Positions 51,268-59,595 are shown, counted from the first letter of the stretch. The stretch is DNA of 64,000 nucleotides from Solimonas sp041659605 (GCA_041659605.1 JBAZXW010000013.1:1-64000), one strand, 5' to 3'. Notes: generated by a model not told the origin, from the letters alone. Translations and numbers: made by a program.

Positions 51268-51912
51268 ATGGACGACTCCGCCCCCACTCTGTCTGCCGCG
51301 CGCACGCCGCTGCAGTCGCGCGGCCAAGCACGCTTCGAAACCGTGCTGGACGCAGCGCGTACGCTGCTCGCCGAACAGGGCTTCGCCGGTTTCTCGATCC
51401 CGGCACTGGCCGAGCGACTGGGCTTCACGCGGGCGAGCATCTACAACTTTTTCCCGACGCCGTTCTCGGTTCTCAACGAGCTGGCGCGGCGCGAGCTGCT
51501 CGCACTGGAGGAGCGGCTGCAGGCGCTGGGCGAGCGCGGTACGCAGCCATGGACCGAACAGATCCGGCGCACCGTGCGCGAAGTCGCGCGCTTCTATCGC
51601 GAGCATCCGGTCGCGCAGCTGCTGATTCTGGGCGGACCTTTGACCGATGAGAGCTACCGCGCCCAGGCGCTGACGATCGAGCACCTTGGCGGACTGTCGC
51701 AGCGGCTGTTCGAGGCCGCCGGCGTGAAGCTGCCGCAGAAGCCCGTCGACGTCATGGTGCTCGCGGTGGAGATCGGCACGACCTGCCTGCGCCACTCGGT
51801 CTACCGCCATGGAAAGATCGCGCCGGCCTACGTCGAGGAAGCCGCGGAGGCGATGATCCGCTACCTGACGCCGTACGTGGAGCGGGTGCTGGCACAGCGC
51901 CGCCACGACTGA
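51268..51912 (+). CDS. TetR-family regulator 2
   Basis: 214 residues from ATG 51268; the frame is open for another 130 codons upstream but those overlap the divergent gene. DNA-binding domain: R-G-Q-A-R-F-E-T-V-L-D-A-A-R-T-L-L-A-E-Q-G-F-A-G-F-S-I, L-A-E-R-L-G-F-T-R-A-S-I-Y-N-F-F-P-T-P-F. The recognition helix differs from regulator 1 at a few positions (T-R-A-S-I-Y-N-F versus T-R-G-S-V-Y-A-Y), consistent with the altered operator ends. The ligand domain is similar (L-I-L-G-G-P-L-T-D-E-S-Y-R-A-Q, H-G-K-I-A-P-A-Y). It probably controls RoxA-like gene 4, itself and perhaps its neighbours. Confidence 0.9.
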   Translation: MDDSAPTLSAARTPLQSRGQARFETVLDAARTLLAEQGFAGFSIPALAERLGFTRASIYNFFPTPFSVLNELARRELLALEERLQALGERGTQPWTEQIRRTVREVARFYREHPVAQLLILGGPLTDESYRAQALTIEHLGGLSQRLFEAAGVKLPQKPVDVMVLAVEIGTTCLRHSVYRHGKIAPAYVEEAAEAMIRYLTPYVERVLAQRRHD

Positions 51913-51925
51913 GCGGCGGCGCCGA

Positions 51926-52026
51926 CCCCTCGATACGTTTCGCTGCGCGAAACACTCGGGGCGAACGGGAATCGATGCAGCCCGTTCGCCCCGAGTACCG
52001 CGGCGCAGGCGCGGTGTATCGAGGGG
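51926..52026. repeat. nested palindromic repeat, CTCGATAC/GGGGCGAACGGG type
   Basis: Outer pair CCCCTCGATAC and GTATCGAGGGG, inner pair ACTCGGGGCGAACGGG and its complement, around a short centre. It lies between convergent tetR 2 and RoxA-like gene 5. The same modules occur in another order at 44036-44143. Confidence 0.8.
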
Positions 52027-52037
52027 TACACCGCTCG

Positions 52038-54419
52038 CTACAGCGTCTTCAGATACTCGATGAGCGCGCGCCGCTCGGGGTCCGTGAGCACCGCCGTGAA
52101 CGCGTGCCCTTGGTTGCCCTGTCCGTAGGCGCGCGTGTTGTAGATCTTGCGCTGTTCCAGCTGCTCGTCGGTGAACGGGCCCGGGCCCAGGTACCACGAG
52201 TACGGATTGCTGGTGCTGAACAGGTTCAGCAAGGTCTGGAAATTCGGATCGCTCTCGGTCGCGCTGCAGTCGAGGTACGGCTGGGTGCCGTCGTCGCCGC
52301 AGGCCAGCGCCTCGTAGCTCCAGCCCAACCGCTGCCGGTCGTAGGCGCGCGCGAAGTCGGTGTCGTAGCCCATGACGACCTGCCCGACCTGGTCGGCACG
52401 TGCCGGCGTCGACACGCGTCGCCAGATCGACTGGCGATCTGCCGGCTGCAGCACTTCCCAGACGTTGGGCACGGCGCCGTTATGGAAGTACGGCGCGCTC
52501 GCCCAGATGCCGTACAGCGGCGGCGCCAGGTAGCCGGGCTCGCGGCCCTGGCGGATCTCGGCGCGGTTCTGCGTGCTGCAGTCGAGGTTCGGATCGGCGT
52601 TGAGCGTTTCCGGGTAGGCGAAGAAGTTCTCCTTGCCGTACTGCTCGGCCGCTTCGCTGTCGCTGTCGACGCGCGCGGGGTCGGTTGCGATCAGATCGCG
52701 CGGCACGATGTAACTGGCCACGCCTTCGAGCGCGGGCGTGTCGAGGTACGCCGGGTCGTTGACATAGCGCGGCGCATAGGCGCCGTGGCAGCTCGCGCAG
52801 GAGCCGTTGCCGCCTTGCGGACGCGGCGCCGGATTATCGAGGCCCTCGCCCCACAGGTCCTTGGCGTGGAACAGGATCGCGCCCTGCTCGGCGAGCGCCG
52901 TGTCTACCGGCCCGGGATATGCGGGCGAGCGCAGCGACATCAGCCAGGTGTCGCCGGCGCGCGCGTGTTCCTTGATCCACTCGAAGCCGCCCGGCCCCGG
53001 ACCGGGCAGGAAGAAGCCGAGATCCGAGCGCAGCGCGTCCATCGACAGGAAGCCGTCCTGGAATTTCACCGGACGATGGCCGACGTTCCACCACGCCGGC
53101 GCGTCGAGCGAGCCGCCGTTGGGCGTGTTCACCGCAAAGCCGAAGAAGTTCGGATCGAGCGGGCGGATGTCCTGCGCCAGCGCGAGCACGATGATCTGCA
53201 GCGCCAGCGCGTTGTTGGTACCGCGCGTGCGGCCGAACGCGATCGGCAGCGGCGTGCCGACGCCGGAGACCAGGCCGGCGAGATCGGTGTCGAGCTGGCC
53301 GAATTCGCTGAGGCTGTTGGCGTTGCCGTAGACCGCGCCCAGACCCGGCGCCTCGATCTGCCCACTGTGGCAGACATGGCAGGTCGTGCCGAGCTGTCCG
53401 GTCCAGGTCCCGTCGGTATTGCGCAGCTGGGTGAGCCCGGTCGGCAGCTGGCCGCTGCCACCGTCCGTCGCATTCGGATCTTCGCCGGACAGCGGGTACG
53501 GATTGCGCTCCGTGCCCAGGCCCATGCCGTAGCGCTCGGCGACCAGGTCGTCGAAATTGTCCGGCCGCCCGGGCAGGCCCCACTTCTGCCACAGCGTGTT
53601 GTAGTTGGCGGCGGTGAGATTGCCGCCGGTGCCGCTGCCGCCGAAGTACCAGCCGGCGCCGACCGCGCCGTTGCCCTCGATCAGCGCCTCGCCACGCGCC
53701 GTGAAGTCGCGCAGCTCGCCGCAGGTCTGCGCCGGCGGCTCCTCGCCGACCGCCGCCGGATCGAGATGGCAATCCTTCCAGTACGCGTTGTAGATGACCG
53801 CCTTGCCGGCGTTAACGCCGGGCACGATCAGCGAACGCGGGTCGGGCGGCAGCAGCGTGTCGTCGGACTTGCCTTCGCAGAAGTCGAACCACGCATGGCC
53901 GCCACGTTTGCTGCCCAGCAGCGGTTGTTGTTCGGTTGCCGGCGCACCGCCGGCCAACAGCGCCGCGCAGCCCGCCGGATCGGCGAAGCAGCGCAGCAGG
54001 ATGTCCATGTTGCGATACGGCGCACTGTCCACCGGCCACGGCGCGCCGCCGCTGTGCGGCGTCTCCTGGCCGGAGGCCATCAGCAGGATGCGTGAAGTCG
54101 GGTCGTTGCCGCCCAGGCGCTCCCAGCTCGCGCGCAGGTTCGCGAGGTCCTGCCCGCGATCGCTGCTCAGCTGGAAGTTACGCCCGTTATCGACGTCGGC
54201 AATGCCACCCGGCACGTGGCAGTTGCGGCAGAAATCGAGCGACGGCTGCACCTTCTGCGCGAAATGTTCCTCGACATCCGCGCTCGCCGGCCCGCCACCG
54301 CCGGTCTGCGTGCCGGCATCGCCACCCGAGTAGTTGCCCGAGCAGCCGGCGAGCACCAGCAGCGGCGCGGCCATCAGGTTCCGGATCATCGCATTCACGT
54401 CGCGCATCTCTCGCACCAT
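52038..54419 (-). CDS. RoxA-like trihaem lipoprotein 5
   Basis: 793 residues from the first in-frame ATG; the true start may be one of several Met or Val codons up to residue 16, none with a strong ribosome site. Lipobox V-L-A-G-C at Cys 26, then Ser. Haem sites: C-R-N-C-H at 64 (extra N-terminal domain, H-S-G-G-A-P-W-P later), C-H-V-C-H at 347 and C-A-S-C-H at 541 (194 apart). The usual N-A-T-D-G-G-S-G-Q-L-P, H-G-A-Y-A-P-R-Y, N-Q-G-H-A-F and E-Y-L-K-T-L are present. It is close to copy 2 in sequence. The TonB receptor 2 gene lies upstream in the same direction, 203 bp away, separated by a hairpin. Confidence 0.75.
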   Translation of the reverse strand: MVREMRDVNAMIRNLMAAPLLVLAGCSGNYSGGDAGTQTGGGGPASADVEEHFAQKVQPSLDFCRNCHVPGGIADVDNGRNFQLSSDRGQDLANLRASWERLGGNDPTSRILLMASGQETPHSGGAPWPVDSAPYRNMDILLRCFADPAGCAALLAGGAPATEQQPLLGSKRGGHAWFDFCEGKSDDTLLPPDPRSLIVPGVNAGKAVIYNAYWKDCHLDPAAVGEEPPAQTCGELRDFTARGEALIEGNGAVGAGWYFGGSGTGGNLTAANYNTLWQKWGLPGRPDNFDDLVAERYGMGLGTERNPYPLSGEDPNATDGGSGQLPTGLTQLRNTDGTWTGQLGTTCHVCHSGQIEAPGLGAVYGNANSLSEFGQLDTDLAGLVSGVGTPLPIAFGRTRGTNNALALQIIVLALAQDIRPLDPNFFGFAVNTPNGGSLDAPAWWNVGHRPVKFQDGFLSMDALRSDLGFFLPGPGPGGFEWIKEHARAGDTWLMSLRSPAYPGPVDTALAEQGAILFHAKDLWGEGLDNPAPRPQGGNGSCASCHGAYAPRYVNDPAYLDTPALEGVASYIVPRDLIATDPARVDSDSEAAEQYGKENFFAYPETLNADPNLDCSTQNRAEIRQGREPGYLAPPLYGIWASAPYFHNGAVPNVWEVLQPADRQSIWRRVSTPARADQVGQVVMGYDTDFARAYDRQRLGWSYEALACGDDGTQPYLDCSATESDPNFQTLLNLFSTSNPYSWYLGPGPFTDEQLEQRKIYNTRAYGQGNQGHAFTAVLTDPERRALIEYLKTL

Positions 54420-54465
54420 GACATTTTATGAACGGCAGGAACGCCCGTGTGCACTTCCATGCCGT

Positions 54466-54492
54466 CGTAGGGCGGGCCATGCCCGCCCTACG
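54466..54492. repeat. short palindrome CGTAGGGCGGGC-CAT-GCCCGCCCTACG
   Basis: Perfect 12-bp arms with a 3-nt loop between TonB receptor 2 and RoxA-like gene 5. It is REP-like and could end the receptor transcript, although no T-run follows. Confidence 0.8.
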
Positions 54493-54622
54493 GTCGTTTG
54501 CCGCGCGAAAGCGCAGCCCAAGCTCCTGCAGGTCTCACTGTGGACCCGATGCTCGCGTGGGAACAGCATCGTTTCGGCCAAGGCCTTGTCGTTGGCGGAC
54601 ACGTCGCCCGCGCCGGCCCGGA

Positions 54623-56575
54623 CTAGAAATGCAGGCGGACCTTGGCCATGACGGCGCGCGGCGCTTCCGCGGCCGGGGCGAGCAGCACCGGAGCCTGCTC
54701 GGGGTGCCGATCGTCGAACAGGTTGCGTCCGACCAGCGACAGCTCAAGCGACGGGCGCGGGCGCCAGACCAGGCGCAGGTCCGCCGTCACGTAGGCCGGC
54801 ACCGCCTCGATGCCGCTGACGTGGCGCAGCACCGCATCCGCGCTCGCGTTGCCGGTGAAATCCCAGCCCGAGCGCAGGCTGACCTGGTGCTTCGGCGAGC
54901 CGTTCTCGATCGTGTCCGCTGCGGGTCCGCCATCGAGGTTTGCCAGCAGCAGCGCGTAGCTGGCAGAGAGGCGCACCGTCGACAGCGGCGTCGCAGCGAC
55001 GATGATCTCGCCACCGTGCGTCTCGCCGTCGACGTTGTTGCGCCATCGCGTCTCGGCGGTGCCGGTCGGCGTGCCGGGCACCAGGCGCACGTCCTCGCCC
55101 ACGCCGATCAGCTCGCGGTAATCGTTGTAGAAGGCCGCCAGGTCCAGGCTCGTACGCGGACTCAGGCGCAGGCGATAGCCCAGCTCGTAGGCCCACAGCA
55201 CTTCGGAGTCCAGGTCGGGATTGCCGACGACGACCGGCACGTAGGTATTTCCATCGGGCGCGGAGAACGGCGCTCCGCGAACGATCGCGATCGCATCCTG
55301 GCCTTCGACGACATCGGGCGTGCGCACCGCGCGCGACACGGCGCTCCACACGCGCTGCGCCGCGGTCGGCGCGAAGATCGCACGCACACTCGGCTGCAGT
55401 TCCAGTCCGGTGTAGTCGTTGTGCTCGAGCTTGACGCCCGCGGCCAGCTTGAGCCGATCGCTCAGCAGCCGGTGCTCGTGCTGCACGAAGGCACTGAACA
55501 GGTCCTGCGCAAGTTCGCGATCGCGGATCCGGACCATCCGGTTGGTCGCGTCGCCGCGGATGTCGATGTAGCGATAGCCCAGGCCCCAGACGACGTCGCT
55601 GCTCGGGCCGACACCCAGCGTCTGCTGCAGCGCGAGGTCGGCGGTGTCGACCGTGCTGCGCGCACGCGAGGGCTCGTCCCGGTGCGTGCGGTCGTAGTAC
55701 GCCTGCACTTCCAGCCTGGAGCCGTCGTCGCCACGCTGCGACCATCGGCCCAGCGTGTTGACGTTCGACGCCTCGCCTGCGCCGTCGTACAGATCGGCAA
55801 GCGTCGCATCGCCCTGCCAGGTCCACTGCGTACCGTCGCGCGGCGTGCCGTCGAAGCGGAACCCCGCCTGCTCGCCCGACCAGTTGTCGTCGGCCGAAGA
55901 GCCGTCGGCCAGCGGGAAGTCGTCGACCTGGCGGTAGCTCGCAAACGCGCGATACCAGGTGTCGTCGCCGACGCGGCCACCGTAGCGGGCGCCGGCCACG
56001 GCCGGCTCGACGTCGCCGCCGCCGCCGTACAGCAGCGCGCCTTGCGTCTCGCGCGCGCTGCGGCTGACGACATTGATGACACCGTTGACGGCATTGGCGC
56101 CCCACAGCGTGCCGCCGGGGCCGCGAATGGCCTCGATGCGATCGACGTCGTCGAGCATGCTCTGCTGCAGGTCCCAGTACACGCCGGCGAACTGCGGCGT
56201 GTAGACGGCGCGGCCGTCGACCAGCACCAGCAGCTTGTTGGCGTAGAGGTTGTTGAACCCGCGCGCCGAGATCGCCCACTGGTTGGCGCTGACCGCGGCC
56301 ACGTCCATGCCGGGCACCAGGCGCAAGGCCTCGGCGACGCTGCCGACGCCGGCGCGCGCCAGATCCTCGTTCGACAGCGCCGAGATCGCGGCAGCCGCGT
56401 CGAACTGGCTTTCCTCCTTCTTCGAGACGGACGTGACGACGATGTCCATCAGCTGCTCGATGCTCAGCTCGGTCAGGTCCGCCGGCAATGCATCGGCCGC
56501 GTGCGCAACCGCCCCGCACAGAACCCAAACCGCACCGGCGGCCACGCAGCAGCGGAGCGTGTGGGCCCGGAACAT
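54623..56575 (-). CDS. TonB-dependent outer-membrane receptor 2
   Basis: 650 residues from ATG 56575; upstream codons are not signal-like. Signal peptide M-F-R-A-H-T-L-R-C-C-V-A-A-G-A then A-V-A-H-A-A-D-A. The start of the mature protein is L-S-I-E-Q-L-M-D-I-V-V-T-S-V-S-K-K-E-E, a form common in Lysobacterales receptors. The plug has R-G-F-N-N-L-Y-A-N-K-L-L-V-L-V-D-G-R and G-P-G-G-T-L-W-G-A-N-A-V-N-G-V-I-N-V-V. The barrel ends V-R-L-H-F. The substrate is unknown. Proximity to RoxA-like gene 5 suggests uptake of a cleavage product or of haem/iron needed for these haem proteins. Confidence 0.9.
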   Translation of the reverse strand: MFRAHTLRCCVAAGAVWVLCGAVAHAADALPADLTELSIEQLMDIVVTSVSKKEESQFDAAAAISALSNEDLARAGVGSVAEALRLVPGMDVAAVSANQWAISARGFNNLYANKLLVLVDGRAVYTPQFAGVYWDLQQSMLDDVDRIEAIRGPGGTLWGANAVNGVINVVSRSARETQGALLYGGGGDVEPAVAGARYGGRVGDDTWYRAFASYRQVDDFPLADGSSADDNWSGEQAGFRFDGTPRDGTQWTWQGDATLADLYDGAGEASNVNTLGRWSQRGDDGSRLEVQAYYDRTHRDEPSRARSTVDTADLALQQTLGVGPSSDVVWGLGYRYIDIRGDATNRMVRIRDRELAQDLFSAFVQHEHRLLSDRLKLAAGVKLEHNDYTGLELQPSVRAIFAPTAAQRVWSAVSRAVRTPDVVEGQDAIAIVRGAPFSAPDGNTYVPVVVGNPDLDSEVLWAYELGYRLRLSPRTSLDLAAFYNDYRELIGVGEDVRLVPGTPTGTAETRWRNNVDGETHGGEIIVAATPLSTVRLSASYALLLANLDGGPAADTIENGSPKHQVSLRSGWDFTGNASADAVLRHVSGIEAVPAYVTADLRLVWRPRPSLELSLVGRNLFDDRHPEQAPVLLAPAAEAPRAVMAKVRLHF

Positions 56576-56922
56576 ATCGATCAGTGCCGCGCGCGCGGAA
56601 GATAGACGTACATCTGGCCATCCTACTCGTCCGGGCCAGCACATTGAGCGACGCCCCTCTCTCCGCAGGCGCCGTTTGTCCCCCCGCACCCCGTTTTAGC
56701 GAAACGTATCGAGGGACCGCCGTGCTATCACCCCCGCATCTGCCGCGGCGCCGATCCCGAACATGTCCGCAAGTTCCGGATAGATCACATCGCCATCGGA
56801 ACCGATGCTGTGCGCGAAGTCATTCAAGGCACAGGAGACAGTCCGATGCACGTCATGAAAGAAACGGTGATGCTGGTGGTCGACGCCGAACCCGGTGAAG
56901 CGGGCACTATAGGGAGCGCGCC
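56576..56922. other. intergenic stretch before ada
   Basis: It holds a fragment of the nested repeat (GCGAAACGTATCGAGGGA near 56699-56716) and no convincing gene. A 26-codon frame (56846-56926, starting M-H-V-M-K-E-T-V-M-L-V-V-D) ends in an ATGA overlap with ada and could be a leader peptide, but there is no ribosome site, so it is not called. The ada promoter should lie here. Confidence 0.4.
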
Positions 56923-57993
56923 ATGAACGAACAGCAATACTGGTCAGCCCTCGAAGCCAGGGACGCGTCGCAGGACGGCACGTTCTTCTATGGCGTCGTG
57001 ACCACCGGCGTGTACTGCCGGCCCTCGTGCCGCTCACGTCTGCCGCTGCGCAGCAACGTGCGCTTCTACAGCACCGCCGCCGAAGCCGAGCGCGACGGCC
57101 TGCGGCCGTGCAAGCGCTGCCGGCCGCTCGCGGCCTCGGCCGATGAAGACACGGTGCGGAAAATCCGCGAGTTGTGCCGGCATATCGAGGCGCATTCGAG
57201 CGAAGTACTGAGCCTGCAGACGCTCGCTCGGCAGATTCATCTGAGCCCGCATCACCTGCAGCGCACGTTCAAGGCGGTGCTCGGCGTCACGCCGCGCGAG
57301 TACGTCGAGGCCTGCCGGATGGCCGCGCTCAAGCGTGGACTGCGTGGCGACGGTGCCGTCGCGGACGCGATCTACAACGCGGGCTTCGGCTCGGCGAGCC
57401 GCGTGTACGAGCGCGTGAAGACGCGCCTGGGCATGACGCCCAAACAGTACCGGGCAGGCGCAGCGGGCGTGCAGATGTCCTACGGCGTCTCGGAGACGCC
57501 GCTGGGCCTGCTGATGATCGGCGCGACCGACCGCGGGCTGTGCTTCGTGCAGTTCGGTGCGAGCGAGGCCGAGATGCGCACGCGCCTCGAAGCGGAGTAT
57601 CCCGGCGCGGCGATCTCGAAGATGGATGCGCGCGCCGACGCACCCTTTGCGATGTGGATGGCGATGCTGCGCGAGCACCTTTCCGGGCTGCGCGTGTCGC
57701 TGGACATTCCCGTCGACCTGCGCGGCACTGCATTCCAGATGACCGTCTGGAATTACCTGCTGAAGATTCCCTACGGCGAGGTGCAGTCCTACTCGGAGGT
57801 GGCAGCCGCGATCGGCAAGCCGAAGGCCGTACGCGCGGTCGCGAGCGCCTGCGCGGCGAATCGCGTCGCGCTGCTCGTGCCGTGTCACCGCGTGATCCGC
57901 GGCGACGGCGGCCTGGGCGGCTATCGCTGGGGCATCGAGCGCAAGCGCGTGCTGATCGACCGCGAACGCGCGGTGCGCGCGGGCACGACATGA
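56923..57993 (+). CDS. ada: Ada bifunctional regulator / O6-methylguanine-DNA methyltransferase
   Basis: 356 residues, about the E. coli Ada length. N-terminal zinc and methyl-acceptor domain: G-V-Y-C-R-P-S-C (Cys 32 and 36) and R-P-C-K-R-C (two more Cys). The AraC-type helix-turn-helix follows (L-S-L-Q-T-L-A-R-Q-I-H-L-S-P-H-H-L-Q-R-T-F). The C-terminal methyltransferase domain has the active Cys 321 in V-P-C-H-R-V-I, the same number as in E. coli. The protein transfers methyl groups from phosphotriesters and O6-methylguanine and activates alkylation-repair genes. It heads a unit with alkA-like and oxygenase genes. Confidence 0.95.
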   Translation: MNEQQYWSALEARDASQDGTFFYGVVTTGVYCRPSCRSRLPLRSNVRFYSTAAEAERDGLRPCKRCRPLAASADEDTVRKIRELCRHIEAHSSEVLSLQTLARQIHLSPHHLQRTFKAVLGVTPREYVEACRMAALKRGLRGDGAVADAIYNAGFGSASRVYERVKTRLGMTPKQYRAGAAGVQMSYGVSETPLGLLMIGATDRGLCFVQFGASEAEMRTRLEAEYPGAAISKMDARADAPFAMWMAMLREHLSGLRVSLDIPVDLRGTAFQMTVWNYLLKIPYGEVQSYSEVAAAIGKPKAVRAVASACAANRVALLVPCHRVIRGDGGLGGYRWGIERKRVLIDRERAVRAGTT

Positions 57994-58006
57994 GCCCGTC
58001 CGTCCG

Positions 58007-58798
58007 GTGAAGACCGTCGGCGAACTGCGTATCGCGCAGCCGTTTCCGTGGGCGCACATGCTGGCCTATTTCGCGCCACGCCTGATTCCCGGCGCCGAGC
58101 AGGTGACGGCGGACCGCTACGAGCGGCGGATCGGCAACGCGGCGCTGCGCGTCGAGCTGCGCAGCAGTCCCGCCCGCCTGCGGGTCCAGGCCGACGGCCG
58201 TGTCGCGGCCGAGGATGTCCTGCAGCGGGTGGCGCGTGTGTTCGATGTCGCGGACGACTGGACCGAGGCCCGCGATGCGCTGCGCGACGATCCTTCGATC
58301 GGTCCGCGCCTGGCGCGGGTGCCCGGCGTGCGGCCGCTCGGCGCCTGGTGTCCGTTCGAGCTGTGCCTGCGCACGGTGCTGGGCCAGCAGGTCACGGTCG
58401 CCGCGGCCGGCACCTTGATGCGGCGACTCGTCGATCGCTGCGGCGCGCTGACGCCGGCGAGTGTGCTCGCAGCAGACCTGTCTGCCATGGGCATGCCCGG
58501 CAAGCGCGTCGAGACGATCCGGTCGCTGGCTGCGGCCTTTGCCGGCAATCCCCGCCTGCTCGAAGCAGCAGCGTGGCCGGACACGGAATCCGCGCTGCGC
58601 ACGGTCGGCGGCATCGGTCCGTGGACGCTCGCCTACCTGGCGATCCGGCTCGGGCGTCAGAGCGATGCGTTTCCGCACACCGATATCGGACTGATCCGCG
58701 CCGCGGGCGCATCGTCGCCGGTCGCGCTGCTGAAGATGTCCGAGCGCTGGCGCCCGCATCGCGCGCTCGCCGCGATCTACCTGTGGAGCGTGCCATGA
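58007..58798 (+). CDS. AlkA-like DNA-3-methyladenine glycosylase
   Basis: 263 residues from a GTG 13 bp after ada. HhH-GPD domain: F-E-L-C-L-R-T-V-L-G-Q-Q-V-T-V-A-A-A, then the helix-hairpin-helix V-G-G-I-G-P-W-T-L-A-Y-L and the catalytic Asp in F-P-H-T-D-I-G-L. The N-terminal part (P-F-P-W-A-H-M-L-A-Y-F-A-P-R) matches the AlkA N-domain, though it lacks a fused Ada domain. It removes alkylated bases by hydrolysis of the glycosidic bond. The stop overlaps the next start (ATGA), so the set is co-translated and is probably under Ada control. Confidence 0.9.
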   Translation: MKTVGELRIAQPFPWAHMLAYFAPRLIPGAEQVTADRYERRIGNAALRVELRSSPARLRVQADGRVAAEDVLQRVARVFDVADDWTEARDALRDDPSIGPRLARVPGVRPLGAWCPFELCLRTVLGQQVTVAAAGTLMRRLVDRCGALTPASVLAADLSAMGMPGKRVETIRSLAAAFAGNPRLLEAAAWPDTESALRTVGGIGPWTLAYLAIRLGRQSDAFPHTDIGLIRAAGASSPVALLKMSERWRPHRALAAIYLWSVP

Positions 58799-59541
58799 GT
58801 GCACTCGCCCGCCGGCGCGCGCCGCAGGCCGAAGCCGATCCGCTGCGTGTCATCGAAGACGTGGACTGGACGCTGGCGCACAACGACCTGGACCGCGACG
58901 GCGTTACGCGAATCCCGGGATTGCTCGACGCTTTCGACTGCGCAGCGCTGCGCGCCTGCTACGGCGACAGCGAACGCTTCCGCTCGCGCATCGTGATGCA
59001 GCGACATGGCTTCGGCCGCGGCGAGTACCAGTACTTCCGCGATCCGCTGCCCGCGTTGGTGCAGCAGCTGCGCGAGACGATCTACCCGCACCTGGCACCT
59101 GTGGCGAATCGCTGGGCGGAGCAGCTGCGCCAGCCGCAGCGCTTTCCGCCGATGCACGCCGAGTTCCGCGCCCAGTGCCACGCCGCCGGCCAGACGCGCC
59201 CCACGCCGCTGCTGTTGCGCTACGGCCCGGGCGACTACAACTGCCTGCACCAGGATCTCTACGGCGCGCTGGCCTTTCCGCTGCAGATCGTCGTGCTGCT
59301 GAGCGAGCCGGGTCGCGACTTCGACGGCGGCGAACTCGTGCTCGTCGAACAGCGACCGCGGATGCAGTCCCGGCCGCAGGTCATCCCGCTACGTCGTGGC
59401 GATGCGGCGATCTTCGCCGTGAACCACCGCCCGGTCTCCGGCGCGCGCGGCGCGTACCGCGTGACCCTGCGCCACGGCGTTAGCCGCGTTCATCGCGGCG
59501 AGCGCTACACGCTGGGCATCATCTTTCATGATGCTGCTTGA
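58795..59541 (+). CDS. 2-oxoglutarate/Fe(II)-dependent oxygenase in the ada operon
   Basis: 248 residues from ATG 58795, overlapping the glycosylase stop by 4 bp. The jelly-roll signature is visible: L-L-L-R-Y-G-P-G-D-Y-N-C-L-H-Q-D with the H-x-D iron pair, a second His in V-T-L-R-H-G-V-S-R-V-H, and the 2-oxoglutarate-binding Arg in R-G-E-R-Y-T-L-G-I-I-F. G-D-A-A-I-F-A-V-N-H-R-P-V lies between. It is not a canonical AlkB by motif order; it resembles the oxygenases often found next to ada/alkA in related bacteria. Direct reversal of alkyl lesions is the likely role by position. Confidence 0.8.
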   Translation: MSALARRRAPQAEADPLRVIEDVDWTLAHNDLDRDGVTRIPGLLDAFDCAALRACYGDSERFRSRIVMQRHGFGRGEYQYFRDPLPALVQQLRETIYPHLAPVANRWAEQLRQPQRFPPMHAEFRAQCHAAGQTRPTPLLLRYGPGDYNCLHQDLYGALAFPLQIVVLLSEPGRDFDGGELVLVEQRPRMQSRPQVIPLRRGDAAIFAVNHRPVSGARGAYRVTLRHGVSRVHRGERYTLGIIFHDAA

Positions 59542-59548
59542 TTCTTCT

Positions 59549-59572
59549 CCCTCTCCCCCGCGGGGGAGAGGG
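59549..59572. repeat. CCCTCTCCCCCG palindrome
   Basis: A 24-bp perfect palindrome with no spacer after the ada operon, convergent to the DUF1993 gene. It is a common REP-like form that may end both transcripts. A related copy lies at 63522. Confidence 0.8.
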
Positions 59573-59595
59573 AATACCCTGTCGCGACGTCGCTC

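Noticed and set aside
54419..54430. TGACATTTTATG at the start of RoxA-like gene 5 as a tetR 1 operator
   Set aside because: Only one half matches the TGACATTTGTCA box and it overlaps the start codon, so it may be chance.
56846..56926. A 26-codon frame ending in an ATGA overlap with ada
   Set aside because: No ribosome site or similarity. A leader-peptide role is possible but unsupported.
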